Positions 36,860 to 46,275 are shown, counted from the first letter of the stretch. The stretch is DNA of 64,000 nucleotides from CAVSRC01 sp963743015 (GCA_963743015.1 CAVUOD010000004.1:62001-126000); one strand, 5' to 3'. The notes: generated from the letters alone by a model not told the origin. Numbers and translations: made by a program.

Positions 36860-38269
36860 CTAGACAGATCCGCTCGGCGCGGGCGGAAAGCTGATCCTTG
36901 CCGTCAGACCGGAACTGCCGCAGGCATCGGTGAGAGCCAGCGTGCCGCCGAAAAGCCCGGCGATCTCGGACACGATCGAAAGGCCGAGGCCGGCCCCCTG
37001 CTCGCTGCCGCTGGTGTTGCGGGCGAAGCGCTCGCGAACCCGGTCGCGCATGGCCGGCGGAATGCCCGGGCCATTGTCCTCGACTTCGAGCACGACCTTG
37101 CCGTCATGTCGCGCAACCCGGACCGTCGCGCGGCCGCCGGAACCGGTGTAGCGGACGGCGTTCTCGACCAGATTGGCGAGCATTTCTCCGAGAAGCATCG
37201 CATCGCCGCGCACCACCGCTTCGCCATCGGCCTCGACGCCGAGGTCGACGCCGCGCGCGGCGGCCTGCCGAACCTGGTCGGCCACGATGCTGCGGGCGAG
37301 TCCGGCGAGATCGGTCGTCTTGTGGGTGAGCGCCTCGGAGGCTGCCTCGTCGACACGGGCAAGAAGAAGCAGCTGCGAGAGTATCCGCTCCGCATGCGCC
37401 GCGGCGCGCTCGGCGTTTTCGCCAGCGGCATGCGCTTCGGCAAGCGTCTTCGCGCGCTTCGCAAGCGCCAGTTCGGTGCGCACGATCGCCAAGGGCGTGC
37501 GCAGTTGATGGCTGGCATTGCCGGTGAAGTGACGCAGTGCCTCGAGCGCGGCGGCAAGGCGCGCCATGAAGCCGTTGATGGTAGAGACCAGACCGCCGAC
37601 CTCCCGCGGCACCCGGTGCTCGATCGGCCGCAGGTCGTCAGGCGATCGCCGGCCGATCGCGTTCTGCAGCCGGTACAGCGGACGCAGGCCGGCGCTCACC
37701 GCCAGCCAGACGATGATCGCAGCGCTGACGATCAGCACGCCCTGGCGCGCGGCGGAGCGCAACAGGATGTCTTGCGACAGGCGCTGTCGCGCATTGGTGG
37801 TCTCCGCCACGGTGACCCGGAAAGGGATGGAACTGAGACCGGTCGAGGCCGCTCCGTTCAGCACCGCGACGCGGATCGGCTCGTTGCGGAAGACGGCATC
37901 GCGGAACGACATGCCGGTGCGCAGGTCCGTGCCGCCCTCGGCCTCGGGCAGCGCCTTGTAGCCGGTAATGAACGTGCCCGGCGGGCCATCAATGCGATAG
38001 AAGACCCGGTCCTGCGCCGCCGAGGTCAGCATGTCGAGCGCGACATAGGGGATGTCGACCTCCAGCGCCCCATCTTCACCAACCACGACACGCTCGCCAA
38101 TCGCCTGCGCCGATCCGGCGAGGACCCGGTCGGAGACCTGGTCGGCCAGGATGCGGGCGGAACGGTAGGTCTCGGCAAGAGCGGCGATGCCGATCAGCAC
38201 CAGCGGCACCAGCAGCCAAAGCAGCAACCGGCGACGCAAGGAATAGGGCGTGGTCGGCGAAGCGGTCAC
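36860..38269 (-). CDS. tctE: TctE-type sensor histidine kinase
   Basis: Membrane sensor kinase of a tricarboxylate-type two-component system, 469 residues. TM1 is at about 12-34 and TM2 at about 176-196, with a ~140-residue periplasmic domain of the 2CSK_N kind between them. A HAMP-like linker leads to the H-box FTGNASHQLRTPLAIVRTE (near 250-268). The ATPase motifs LVENAVRYTGSGG, VEDNGPGIPPAMRDRVRERF and GAGLGLSIV follow. The start overlaps the response-regulator stop. It is probably signalled by the adjacent orphan binding protein and controls the TctCBA transporter. Confidence 0.92.
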   Translation of the reverse strand: MTASPTTPYSLRRRLLLWLLVPLVLIGIAALAETYRSARILADQVSDRVLAGSAQAIGERVVVGEDGALEVDIPYVALDMLTSAAQDRVFYRIDGPPGTFITGYKALPEAEGGTDLRTGMSFRDAVFRNEPIRVAVLNGAASTGLSSIPFRVTVAETTNARQRLSQDILLRSAARQGVLIVSAAIIVWLAVSAGLRPLYRLQNAIGRRSPDDLRPIEHRVPREVGGLVSTINGFMARLAAALEALRHFTGNASHQLRTPLAIVRTELALAKRAKTLAEAHAAGENAERAAAHAERILSQLLLLARVDEAASEALTHKTTDLAGLARSIVADQVRQAAARGVDLGVEADGEAVVRGDAMLLGEMLANLVENAVRYTGSGGRATVRVARHDGKVVLEVEDNGPGIPPAMRDRVRERFARNTSGSEQGAGLGLSIVSEIAGLFGGTLALTDACGSSGLTARISFPPAPSGSV

Positions 38270-38940
38270 GTCGGCTGATCCTGCTGCAGGTAGTAACCAA
38301 GGCCGCGGGCGACCTGGATGGTCACCCCCACCGGGGAAAGCTTCTTGCGCAGGCGGCTGACATATTGCTCGATGGCATTGTCGCTTACCTCCTCGTCGAA
38401 GGCGGACAGCAATTCGACAATCTGCTGTTTGGAGACGATGCGGCTATTCGACAGCATGAGCGTCTCCAGCACGCTGAGTTCCCGTGCCGGCAAGTCGATG
38501 GGTCTGCCGCTGCAGGAAAGCAGACGGGTATTCAGATCGAGCGTCAGCGGCCCGTATTCGGCCATCGCCGATCCCAGCCCCGCGCTTCGCCGTAGCAGGA
38601 CCCGAATGCGCGCCTCGACCTCGCTCACGTCGAACGGCTTGGCGAGGTAGTCGTCGGCACCGAGATCCAGCCCGCGCACGCGCTCGTCGAGCGCGCCGCG
38701 CGCGGTCAGCACCAGGACCGGCGTGTTGTCGTGCCGCCCGCGCATGGCACGCAGCACGTCGAGGCCGTCCATCTCCGGCAGGGTCAGGTCAAGGACGACG
38801 AGATCGTAGCTCTGGGTTGCTATGACGGCATCCGCGGAAACGCCGTCCTGCACGATATCGACGGCATAGCCGCTGCCTTTCAGGACCTTGCCCAGCCCGG
38901 CAGCCAGAGCCTCGTTGTCCTCGACAACGAGAATGCGCAT
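38266..38940 (-). CDS. tctD: TctD-type response regulator (OmpR family)
   Basis: Response regulator, 224 residues, from the ATG at 38940, six bases after GGAGG (a GTG one codon earlier is too close). The receiver domain has the acidic pair in LVVEDNEAL, the phospho-acceptor Asp in DLVVLDLTLPEMDG (near 51) and the conserved lysine in DYLAKPFDVSE. The C-terminal OmpR-type winged helix includes LSVLETLMLSNSRIVSKQQIVELL and NAIEQYVSRLRKKLSPVGV. It is co-transcribed with the sensor kinase and divergent from the orphan binding protein. Confidence 0.93.
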   Translation of the reverse strand: MRILVVEDNEALAAGLGKVLKGSGYAVDIVQDGVSADAVIATQSYDLVVLDLTLPEMDGLDVLRAMRGRHDNTPVLVLTARGALDERVRGLDLGADDYLAKPFDVSEVEARIRVLLRRSAGLGSAMAEYGPLTLDLNTRLLSCSGRPIDLPARELSVLETLMLSNSRIVSKQQIVELLSAFDEEVSDNAIEQYVSRLRKKLSPVGVTIQVARGLGYYLQQDQPT

Positions 38941-39015
38941 CACTTTCCTCCCGTGATCAGCCTATCTCCGGCTGATTTGCTTGTGAATGCGCCTGTCGGG
39001 GGGCATGGTTGAGCG

Positions 39016-40089
39016 ATGACGGCCAACCGTTTCGTCATGGCTGCAGCCCTCGCCGTCGGCTTCTCCGCCGGGCAGGCCGCGGCGGCGGTCTACCCGGCCC
39101 TGTCGGGCGAAGCGCAGGCGCGCACGGTGCTGGTCTATTCGGCGCTCGACGAAAACATCGCGGTGCCGCTGATAAGGGCGTTCCAGAAGGCCAATCCGGC
39201 CCTCACGCTCGACTACCGCGAACTGCAGACGATCGAGATCTACGACCGGGTGATCAGGGAGACCGACGCCGGCGGCAAGACCGCGGACGTGGCGATCTCC
39301 TCGGCGATGGATCTGCAGGTGAAGCTTGCCAATGACGGCTATGCCCGTGCCATCAATCCAGCCTCGGCCGCATCGCTGCCGCGATGGGCGATCTGGCGCA
39401 ACACCGCCTTCGCCCTCACCTTCGAGCCGGCGGCGATCGTCTACAACAAGCAGGCCTTCAAGGATCGGCCGCCACCCAAGACCCACGGCGAGCTGACGCA
39501 ATTCCTCAAGGATGCCGGCAACGATTTCTACGGCCGCATCGGCACCTACGATATCGAGCGCGCCGGCGTCGGCTTTCTCTTCCTCGCCCGCGATCAGGAG
39601 CACTATCGCAACATCTGGGACCTGGTGAAGGCGATGGGCGCGGCCGGGGTCAAGCTCTACTCCAACTCCTCGGCCATCCTCGAACGGGTCGCCGACGGAC
39701 GTTTCGCGCTCGGGTACAATATCCTCGGCTCCTATGCGGAGGCGTGGGCACAGACGGCACCCGACCTCGGTATCGTCCTGCCCTCGGACTATACGGTGGT
39801 GATGTCGCGCATCGGCCTGGTGCCGGAGGCCGCCGCGGCACCCGATCTCGGCGAGCGCTTTCTCGATTTCCTGATGTCGGAGGACGGCCAGCGCGTCATG
39901 GCGCGTGACGTCCACCTGCCGGCGATCAATCCGAAGGTCCGCGGCGACGACACGATCGGTGCGATGCAGGCCGCGCTCGGCGCCCAGTTGCGGCCGGTCC
40001 CGGTGAGCCCCGGCCTGCTGGTCTATCTCGATCAGGTGAAGCGGGCGCACCTCATCAAACGCTGGAACGAGGCGCTGACCGGCCAATAG
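39016..40089 (+). CDS. Family 1 (Fe3+/phosphonate-type) solute-binding protein, orphan, next to TctDE
   Basis: Periplasmic binding protein of 357 residues with signal peptide FVMAAALAVGFSAGQAAAA. Mature motifs RTVLVYSALDENIAVPLIRAFQKANPALTLDYRELQTIEIYDRVI and NTAFALTFEPAAIVYNKQAF match the AfuA/FbpA-like branch. No ABC permease or ATPase gene accompanies it. It diverges from tctDE by 75 bases and precedes tctCBA. Binding proteins of this kind next to TctDE-type kinases are thought to act as ligand sensors for the kinase; that role is inferred from context here. Metal or organic acid ligands are both possible. Confidence 0.87.
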   Translation: MTANRFVMAAALAVGFSAGQAAAAVYPALSGEAQARTVLVYSALDENIAVPLIRAFQKANPALTLDYRELQTIEIYDRVIRETDAGGKTADVAISSAMDLQVKLANDGYARAINPASAASLPRWAIWRNTAFALTFEPAAIVYNKQAFKDRPPPKTHGELTQFLKDAGNDFYGRIGTYDIERAGVGFLFLARDQEHYRNIWDLVKAMGAAGVKLYSNSSAILERVADGRFALGYNILGSYAEAWAQTAPDLGIVLPSDYTVVMSRIGLVPEAAAAPDLGERFLDFLMSEDGQRVMARDVHLPAINPKVRGDDTIGAMQAALGAQLRPVPVSPGLLVYLDQVKRAHLIKRWNEALTGQ

Positions 40090-40125
40090 ACGCTGCTCCG
40101 CACAATTCAGTTTTCGCGGTGCAGC

Positions 40126-40147
40126 GTCAGCTTCGTGTCAGTTTCGT
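40126..40147 (+). promoter_or_regulatory. Tandem 11-base repeat upstream of tctC, candidate TctD box
   Basis: GTCAGCTTCGT (40126-40136) is followed directly by GTCAGTTTCGT (40137-40147), ten of eleven bases identical. OmpR-type regulators bind head-to-tail repeats with this spacing. The site is about 60 bases upstream of the tctC start, where an activator would bind. Confidence 0.55.
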
Positions 40148-40207
40148 CCCCTCAACTCGACCAAGCGCCGCCGTTCGAGCGGCCGAACGAGTATGGGGGA
40201 GGACAAT

Positions 40208-41182
40208 ATGAAGAAGCTACTCGGCCTTGCGGCCGCATTTGCCATTCTGGCGCCGCTGTCGGCCCAGGCGTTTGAACCGGACGCCACCGAATGCATCGCA
40301 CCGGCCGGCGCCGGCGGCGGATGGGATTTCACCTGCCGCCAGGTTGGCAAGGCGCTCTACGATCTCAAGATCGTGCCTTCGCCGGTTCAGGTGACCAACC
40401 TCTCCGGCGGCGGCGGCGGCGTTGCCTACGCCGAAGTGGTCAACAAGCGAAACAGCGACAACAACCTGATCGTTGCTGCCTCCTCGGCGACCTCGACCCG
40501 GCTCGCCCAGGGCGCTTATCCCGGCAACACCATGGATCAGGTGCGCTGGGTCGGCGCGATCGGCTCCGACTACGGCGTGATCGCTGTCTCGGCGAAGTCG
40601 GATATCAATTCGCTTGCCGCCCTGATGGACAAGATCAAGGCCGACCCGTCGTCGATCGCCTTTGCCGGCGGTTCGGCAGTCGGCGGCTGGGACCATCTGA
40701 AGGTGCTGATCGCGGCCAAGGCGGCGGGCATCGACGACATCCGCAAGATCAAATACGTCGCCTTCGAGGGTGGCGGCGAGGCGATCACCCAGCTCCTCGG
40801 CAACCATGTCCAGGCGTTCACCGGCGATCTGTCGGAAGCGCAGGGCTTTGTCGAATCGGGCGACATCAAGGTTCTGGCGGTGCTGGCGCCCGAACGTCTG
40901 CCCGGCGATTTCGGCAAGTTTCCGACGGCCAAGGAACAGGGCATCGACGCCGTCGGCGCCAACTGGCGCGGGTTCTACGTGCCCGGCGGCATGTCCGACG
41001 ACGCCTATGACTTCTGGGTGAGCGCGATCAAGAAGGTCTACGATTCGGCAGAGTGGAAGAAGATCATGTCCGACAACGGCCTGATGCCGCTCAACGCGTC
41101 CGGTGCCGATTTCCAGAAGTTCGTCGCCGATCAGGTGGCGGCGACCACCGCGATGTCCAAGGAGATCGGTCTGATCAAGTGA
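40208..41182 (+). CDS. tctC: Tricarboxylate transporter periplasmic binding protein (TctC)
   Basis: Binding protein of the tripartite tricarboxylate transporter family, 324 residues. The start at 40208 follows GGGGGAGGACAAT; the signal peptide LLGLAAAFAILAPLSAQA ends near residue 20. Family features: ECIAPAGAGGGWDFTCRQVGKALYD, VTNLSGGGGGVAYAEVVNKR, VGAIGSDYGVIAVSAKSDI, VAFEGGGEAITQLLGNHVQAFTGDLSEAQGFVESGDIKVLAVLAPER. It captures a carboxylate, such as a citrate-like acid, in the periplasm for TctAB. Confidence 0.94.
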   Translation: MKKLLGLAAAFAILAPLSAQAFEPDATECIAPAGAGGGWDFTCRQVGKALYDLKIVPSPVQVTNLSGGGGGVAYAEVVNKRNSDNNLIVAASSATSTRLAQGAYPGNTMDQVRWVGAIGSDYGVIAVSAKSDINSLAALMDKIKADPSSIAFAGGSAVGGWDHLKVLIAAKAAGIDDIRKIKYVAFEGGGEAITQLLGNHVQAFTGDLSEAQGFVESGDIKVLAVLAPERLPGDFGKFPTAKEQGIDAVGANWRGFYVPGGMSDDAYDFWVSAIKKVYDSAEWKKIMSDNGLMPLNASGADFQKFVADQVAATTAMSKEIGLIK

Positions 41183-41228
41183 GGTGCGCCGCCTTGACGG
41201 GCGCCGACGCCGCGTTGACAGTCGTTCC

Positions 41229-41660
41229 ATGAGCGATCGCGTCTTCGGCGTGTTCTGCGTTGTGCTTGCCGGATTCTTCATCTGGCAAGCAACGCAGATC
41301 CAGACCGGCTTCATCGTCGATCCGATGGGGCCGCGGGCCTTCCCGATTGTCATCGGCGCGACGCTGGCCCTTGCGGCGATCTATCCGATCGTCAGACCCG
41401 ACCGGCACGTGGAGTGGCCGGCGCCGGCACGTCTCATCGAGATCGCGTTCGCGGCGGCCCTGATGTTCGCCTACGCGCAGGTCCTGCCGGAATTGGGATT
41501 TGTCGCCTCGACCGCGATCGCGGCGGCACTGCTCAGCTGGCGACTGGGCTCGAAGCCGGTAACCGCGGTCGTCGCCGGGATCAGCATCGCGATCCTCATC
41601 TACGTCATCTTCCACATGATCCTCGGGCTTACGCTTGCCCGCGGTCCCTGGGGGTTCTGA
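41229..41660 (+). CDS. tctB: Tripartite tricarboxylate transporter small subunit (TctB)
   Basis: Small membrane subunit, 143 residues with four helices, normal for TctB. The typical early motif FIVDPMGPRAFPIVIGATLALAAIY is at about 28-52. It lies 46 bases after tctC and three bases before tctA. It stabilises or assists the large TctA subunit in the inner membrane. Confidence 0.93.
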   Translation: MSDRVFGVFCVVLAGFFIWQATQIQTGFIVDPMGPRAFPIVIGATLALAAIYPIVRPDRHVEWPAPARLIEIAFAAALMFAYAQVLPELGFVASTAIAAALLSWRLGSKPVTAVVAGISIAILIYVIFHMILGLTLARGPWGF

Positions 41661-41663
41661 GCC

Positions 41664-43199
41664 ATGGATACGCTCGCCGCACTGGCTCACGGCTTCGCCG
41701 TCGCCCTGACGGTGCAGAACCTCGGCCTCGCCCTCATCGGCTGCTTCATGGGCACCATCATTGGCGCCCTGCCCGGGCTTGGGCCGTCCAATGGCGTGGC
41801 GATCCTGATCCCGCTTGCCTTCACGCTCGGCCTGCCGGCAACGCCGGCATTGATCCTGCTGACCAGCGTCTACTACGGCGCCATGTATGGCGGGCGCATC
41901 TCGTCCATCCTGCTCAATATCCCCGGCGACGAGCCGGCGCTGATGACGACGCTCGACGGCCACCCGATGGCACGCAACGGCCAGGCCGGCGAGGCGCTCG
42001 CTCTCTCGGGGATTGCTTCGTTTGCCGGCAGCTTCGTCGCCACCTGCGGCCTGGTCTTCCTGGCACCGCTGCTCGTCAAGCTCGCTCTGCTCTTCGGACC
42101 GGCCGAATATTTCGCCCTCTACACCCTGGCCTTTGCCACGCTCGGCGGCATCGCCAACCGCAACCAGGCGAAGGCGGCCATTGCCGCCGCCCTTGGCCTC
42201 GGTCTGGCGATGGTCGGCGTTGACCACCAGACTGGCGTGCCGCGCTTCGCCTTTGGCAACGTCTATCTCTATGACGGCATCGATTTCCTGGTGGCGATCG
42301 TCGGCCTGTTCGCGATTTCGGAAGTCTTTCTGTTCCTCGAGCACAAGGGCCAGGGCAGCGCCAATTCCGGCCAGTTGAAGCTCGGCCGGATCACGGCGCC
42401 GCTGTCGATGATCCGCAAGTGCCTCCCCGCCATGACGCGCGGTACCGGTCTCGGCTTCCTCGCCGGGGTGCTGCCCGGCGCCGGCGCCTCGCTCGGATCG
42501 TTCATCGCCTACACTCTGGAGAAGCGCATCTCCAACCGGGACGGCACCTTCGGCAACGGCGACCCGCGCGGCGTGGCCGCACCCGAGGCCGGCAACAACG
42601 CCGCCGCCGGCGGCGCGCTCGTGCCGATGCTGGCGCTCGGCGTGCCCGGCTCGGGGACGACGGCGGTGCTGCTCGCCATGTTGCTGGCCCTCAACATCAC
42701 GCCCGGGCCGCTGCTGTTTCAGTCCAATCCGGACGTCGTCTGGGGTCTGATCGCGGCATTGTTCATCGCCAATGTCATGCTGCTGTTGATGAACATTCCG
42801 ATGGTGGCGATCTTCGTCCGGGTGCTGCTCATTCCGCCGCGCTATCTGATGCCGGCGGTCGCCATGATCTCGTTTGTCGGCATCTACGGCATTTCCGGCT
42901 CGACCTTCGATCTCATGGTGATGGTCGGCTTCGGCATCCTCGGCTATGTGCTGCGCAAGCTCGATGTGCCGCTCGTGCCGATCATTCTTGGCGTGCTGCT
43001 CGGCAACGAGATGGAGAAGAATCTCCGTCGGGCGCTGACCATTTCGGATGGCGACCTGTCCATCCTGTGGGGCTCGTGGCTGGCGATCAGCCTGTGGGTC
43101 ATCGCCATCGTCGGCTTCTTCGCGCCGATGATCATCGGCCGCTATTTCCGCATCGGGGTCGACCGGACGACGGATGTCGTCGAGGCCAACACGGACTGA
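41664..43199 (+). CDS. tctA: Tripartite tricarboxylate transporter large subunit (TctA)
   Basis: Large permease of the TTT family, 511 residues with about eleven to twelve helices. Two signature loops are seen: MGTIIGALPGLGPSNGVAILIPLAF with YYGAMYGGRISSILLNIPGDEPALMTTLDGHPMARNGQAGEAL in the N-terminal half, and GFLAGVLPGAGASLGSFIAYTLEKR with GVAAPEAGNNAAAGGALVPMLALGVPGSGTTAVLL in the C-terminal half. Last gene of the tctCBA operon, which is likely activated by TctD. Confidence 0.95.
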   Translation: MDTLAALAHGFAVALTVQNLGLALIGCFMGTIIGALPGLGPSNGVAILIPLAFTLGLPATPALILLTSVYYGAMYGGRISSILLNIPGDEPALMTTLDGHPMARNGQAGEALALSGIASFAGSFVATCGLVFLAPLLVKLALLFGPAEYFALYTLAFATLGGIANRNQAKAAIAAALGLGLAMVGVDHQTGVPRFAFGNVYLYDGIDFLVAIVGLFAISEVFLFLEHKGQGSANSGQLKLGRITAPLSMIRKCLPAMTRGTGLGFLAGVLPGAGASLGSFIAYTLEKRISNRDGTFGNGDPRGVAAPEAGNNAAAGGALVPMLALGVPGSGTTAVLLAMLLALNITPGPLLFQSNPDVVWGLIAALFIANVMLLLMNIPMVAIFVRVLLIPPRYLMPAVAMISFVGIYGISGSTFDLMVMVGFGILGYVLRKLDVPLVPIILGVLLGNEMEKNLRRALTISDGDLSILWGSWLAISLWVIAIVGFFAPMIIGRYFRIGVDRTTDVVEANTD

Positions 43200-43549
43200 A
43201 CGACTGACTGGGCGAGCGCTCGCGGCGCCGCGTCCCGTGATGCGCCAGCCCGGAGTCGGCAGTCGGTGCATCGCGGATTGATCCGTATCGGCTTGCGACC
43301 CAGGCGCACGCGGCGTGGCGACTGTTTGCCCTCGATCCCTGCCATTGCCGTCCATTGTCAGAGGCATTGCACCCCGCCCGGCAAAAACGCGTTGCATGCC
43401 GTGCTCCGGGGGTGAACGCTGAAGGGAAAGAACGACGAAGATGCCATGCCCGGCTGGATTTGCCATGACCGCAGGTCTTGTCGCCCTTGCCGCAATACGG
43501 GGAAATCGAGCAAGTTCGGTCCTGGCGCGATCGAAACGGAGGGAAGAAG
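43200..43549. other. Intergenic region between tctA and the SDR gene
   Basis: No supported gene in 350 bases. A perfect 12-base palindrome GCGAGCGCTCGC at 43212-43223 lies just after the tctA stop and may help end that transcript. The stretch 43500-43549 contains the GGAGGGAAGAAG ribosome site for the next gene. A few short open frames cross the region without family resemblance. Confidence 0.4.
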
Positions 43550-44311
43550 GTGCAGACTGGAGGATCGGCCGCACTGGTGACCGGGGCGGCATCCGGCCTG
43601 GGCGCGGCCACGGCGCACTGGCTGGCGCGCGACGGCGCGAAGGTCGCCGTGCTCGACCGCAATGCGCCGGCCGGCGAGAGCCTTGCCGCGGAGATCGGGG
43701 GTGTCTTCTGCCTCTGCGACGTGACCGAGCCGGCGAGCGCCGAGGCGGCCATCGCCAAGGCCGCATCGGCCCACGGCCCCGCACGCATCCTCATCAATTG
43801 CGCCGGCATCGGAACGGCGGCGCGCATTGTCGGGCGCGACGGGCCGATGGCGCTCGAAGCCTTCGAGCGTGTTGTCAAAGTCAATCTGATCGGCACCTTC
43901 AACATGATGCGGCTCGCTGCGGCAGCCATGTCGACGCTCGCCGAAACCGAGACCGGCGAGCGCGGCGTCATCATCTCGGCCGCATCCGTGGCCGCCTTTG
44001 ACGGCCAGATCGGCCAGGCGGCCTATGCCGCAGCGAAGGGCGGCATCGTCTCGCTGACGCTTCCGGCGGCACGCGAGCTTGCCCGTTTCGGCATCCGGGT
44101 TCTGGTGATCGCCCCCGGCCTCTTCCGCACGCCGCTGCTGGAGGAACTGCCCGAGGAGACGCAGGCGGCACTGGGGGCATCGATCCCCTTCCCCGCCCGG
44201 CTCGGCGATCCGCAGGAGTTCGCCGCACTGGTCGCGGCGATGATCGCCAACCCCTATCTCAACGGCGAGGTGGTGCGCCTCGACGGCGCCCTGCGCATGC
44301 CGCCGAAATAG
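43550..44311 (+). CDS. SDR-family 3-hydroxyacyl-CoA dehydrogenase (HSD10-like)
   Basis: Short-chain dehydrogenase, 253 residues, starting at GTG 43550 after GGAGGGAAGAAG. NAD motif TGAASGLGAATAHWLARDGAKVAVLDRN near 11-38, an aspartate for NAD in CDVTEP, INCAGIG, catalytic serine in ISAASVAAFDGQ and YAAAKGG. The insert GRDGPMALEAFERVVKVNLIGTFNMMRLAA and the C-terminus matching LGDPQEFAALVAAMIANPYLNGEVVRLDGALRMPP are typical of type II 3-hydroxyacyl-CoA dehydrogenases. In hydroxycinnamate degradation by CoA-dependent beta-oxidative deacetylation such an enzyme oxidises the phenyl-hydroxypropionyl-CoA. It converges on the feruloyl-CoA synthase gene, which supports that role. Confidence 0.88.
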   Translation: MQTGGSAALVTGAASGLGAATAHWLARDGAKVAVLDRNAPAGESLAAEIGGVFCLCDVTEPASAEAAIAKAASAHGPARILINCAGIGTAARIVGRDGPMALEAFERVVKVNLIGTFNMMRLAAAAMSTLAETETGERGVIISAASVAAFDGQIGQAAYAAAKGGIVSLTLPAARELARFGIRVLVIAPGLFRTPLLEELPEETQAALGASIPFPARLGDPQEFAALVAAMIANPYLNGEVVRLDGALRMPPK

Positions 44312-44390
44312 AGCGAATAGGGAGTAGCGAATAGCGAATAGTGGCTGGCTCCTCCTTCCCTATTCGCTACTCGCTATTTCGCTATTCGCC
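44312..44390. repeat. GCGAATAG/CTATTCGC short-repeat hairpin
   Basis: Two clusters of a 7-8 base unit in opposite orientation: GCGAATAG-type units at 44313-44341 and CTATTCGC-type units at 44360-44389. They are separated by 18 bases and together form a long imperfect hairpin. It fills the gap between two convergent genes. The unit order is irregular, as in recently copied intergenic repeats. It could act as a bidirectional terminator. Confidence 0.75.
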
Positions 44391-44393
44391 GCT

Positions 44394-46275
44394 TCACCCG
44401 CCTTCCCTGTAGGCGATCACCCGCGGTGAGCCCGCGTAGATCTCTTCCACCACGTCCGGGTGATTGGCGATGACGGCGCGCTGGTTGAGCGAGCCCTTGT
44501 CGGTGACCTCGCCCTTGTCGATGGAAAGCGTCCCGCCGAACAGGACGATGCGTCGGACGAGCGTCGATGAGCCGGTGCTCTCGCGGGCGAGTGCCGCCAG
44601 GCGCACGCCGAAATCGGCGCGCACGCGATCATCATCGAGGATATCGGCAACCGGCGTGTCGTCCGTCGTTCCTGCTGCCAGCACGCGGCAGGCGGCAAGA
44701 TCGGGGATGACGATGGCGCCGACGAAGTCGCGGTCGAGGCCGGTGATCACCGCGTCGCGCGCCAGGCCGCCGAGCGCGTCGACGAGCTGGGTGCGCAGCG
44801 CCCCGGCATTCACCCAGGTTCCGGTGTTGAGCTTGAAGTTCTCGGCGATGCGCCCGTCGAAATAGAAGCCTTTCGACGCGTCGTCGGGGTCGACAAAGCG
44901 GAAGGCATCGCCGAGGCGATAGAAGCCTTCCTCGTCGAATGCCTCCGCCGTGCGCTCCGCATCGCGCCAGTAGCCGGGCGTGATGTTGGGGCCCCTGAGA
45001 CGCGCCTCGAGCTTGCCATCGACCGGAACGAGTTTCAGTTCGAGACCGCGCGCCGGCAGGCCGATATTGCCGGCGATGCGCTGGTCGACCGTGCACATCA
45101 TGGAGAATGGCGCAGTCTCTGTGGAACCGAGGCCGGTCACCAATAGCACGCGCTTGCCGGTCGCCTGCACGGCCAGACGCTCCAGCGCGTCCCAGGTGTG
45201 CTGGCCGAGACCGGCGCCGGCATACATCATCATGTTGAGACGACTGAAGAAGCGCTGCCTGAGTTCGGCATCCTCTTCGAGAAAGGGGATCAGCTCCTCG
45301 TAGCCCTTGGGCACGTTGAAATACCAGGTCGGCGAGACCTCGCGCAGGTTGCGCACGGTCTTGCCGATCGCCGCCGGGGTCGGGCGGCCGTCGTCGATAT
45401 AGAGCGTGCCGCCGTTGTAGAGCACCATGTTGAAGACCTTGTTGCCGCCGGCGGTGTGGTTCCACGGTGCCCAGTCGAGAACGATCGGCGGCTCCTCGCC
45501 CATATAGGCGAAGCAGTCGCGCACCATCTCCTGATTGGCGGTCATCATGCGCTGGGTGTTGATGACCGCCTTCGGCGTGCCAGTCGATCCCGAGGTAAAC
45601 AGGAACTTGGCGACGGTGTCGGGCCCGACATTCTGATGCGCCGCATCGGCGGCGCCGGTGGACGCACTTATCTCGAGATCGGCAAAGGCAATGTTGGTGC
45701 GCCCCGGCAGCGGATTGGCGAGCGTGACGATCGGCGTCGGTGCCGGGACGACCGACCGAATCGCCGGGCCGAAGGATTTGCCGTCGGCGGCGAAGACCAG
45801 GCCCGGCTGCAGTTTTTCGACAATGCCGCGCAGCTTCAGGAAATCGTGCGAGACAAGAGAATAGGCCGGCGACACCGAGGCATAGGGCACACCGACATAT
45901 TGCGCGGCGAGCCCGAGCAGCGCGTGCTCGATGTCGTTGCCGGACAGGATCAGCAGCGGATGGTCGAGCGACAGGTCGAAGTGAAGGAGCGCTTCGCCAA
46001 TGCGGCGCACGCGCTCGAAGGCTTGCGCCATAGGTGACCGTGCGCCAGTCCTCGCCACCGTTGCGGTCGGCCAGGAAGATTGTATCGGGCGTGGCACCGG
46101 CATAGTGCACGAGCCGGTCGGTCAGGCGTGGCGGGAAAGCCGGCAAGTCCCCCGCCTGGCGCACCAGGATGGTCCCGTCCGACCGCCGGTCGACAAGAAT
46201 CTCGGGTTCCCAGAAACGAACCTTGCGCAACGGCGCCGCCTCGATGGCGGCGACGTCCGGAACGGCGATTGCCAA
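44394..46275 (-). CDS. fcs: Feruloyl-CoA synthase (frameshift near 46027)
   Basis: Adenylate-forming CoA ligase for hydroxycinnamic acids, about 627 residues joined. The N-terminal part (LRKVRFWEPEILVDRRSDGTILVRQ...RLVHYAGATPDTIFLADRNGGEDWRTVTYG) and the rest (QAFERVRRIGEALLHFDLSLDHPLLILSGNDIEH onward) are in different frames. One extra base at 46024-46029 explains it. The AMP motif FLFTSGSTGTPKAVINTQRMMTANQ, TGLGSTETAPF and the feruloyl-CoA synthase hallmark GRIAENFKLNTGTWVNAGALR are intact. The start is probably TTG 46275, nine bases after GGAGG. It activates ferulate, coumarate or caffeate for the hydratase and dehydrogenase encoded nearby. A 25-base element shared with the hydratase operon lies 112 bases upstream. 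Confidence 0.85.

Noticed and set aside
41175..43784. Minus-strand open frame of 869 codons opposite tctB and tctA
   Set aside because: Antisense shadow of a clearly conserved transporter; the composition is dominated by Arg, Gln, His and Asp with no domain.
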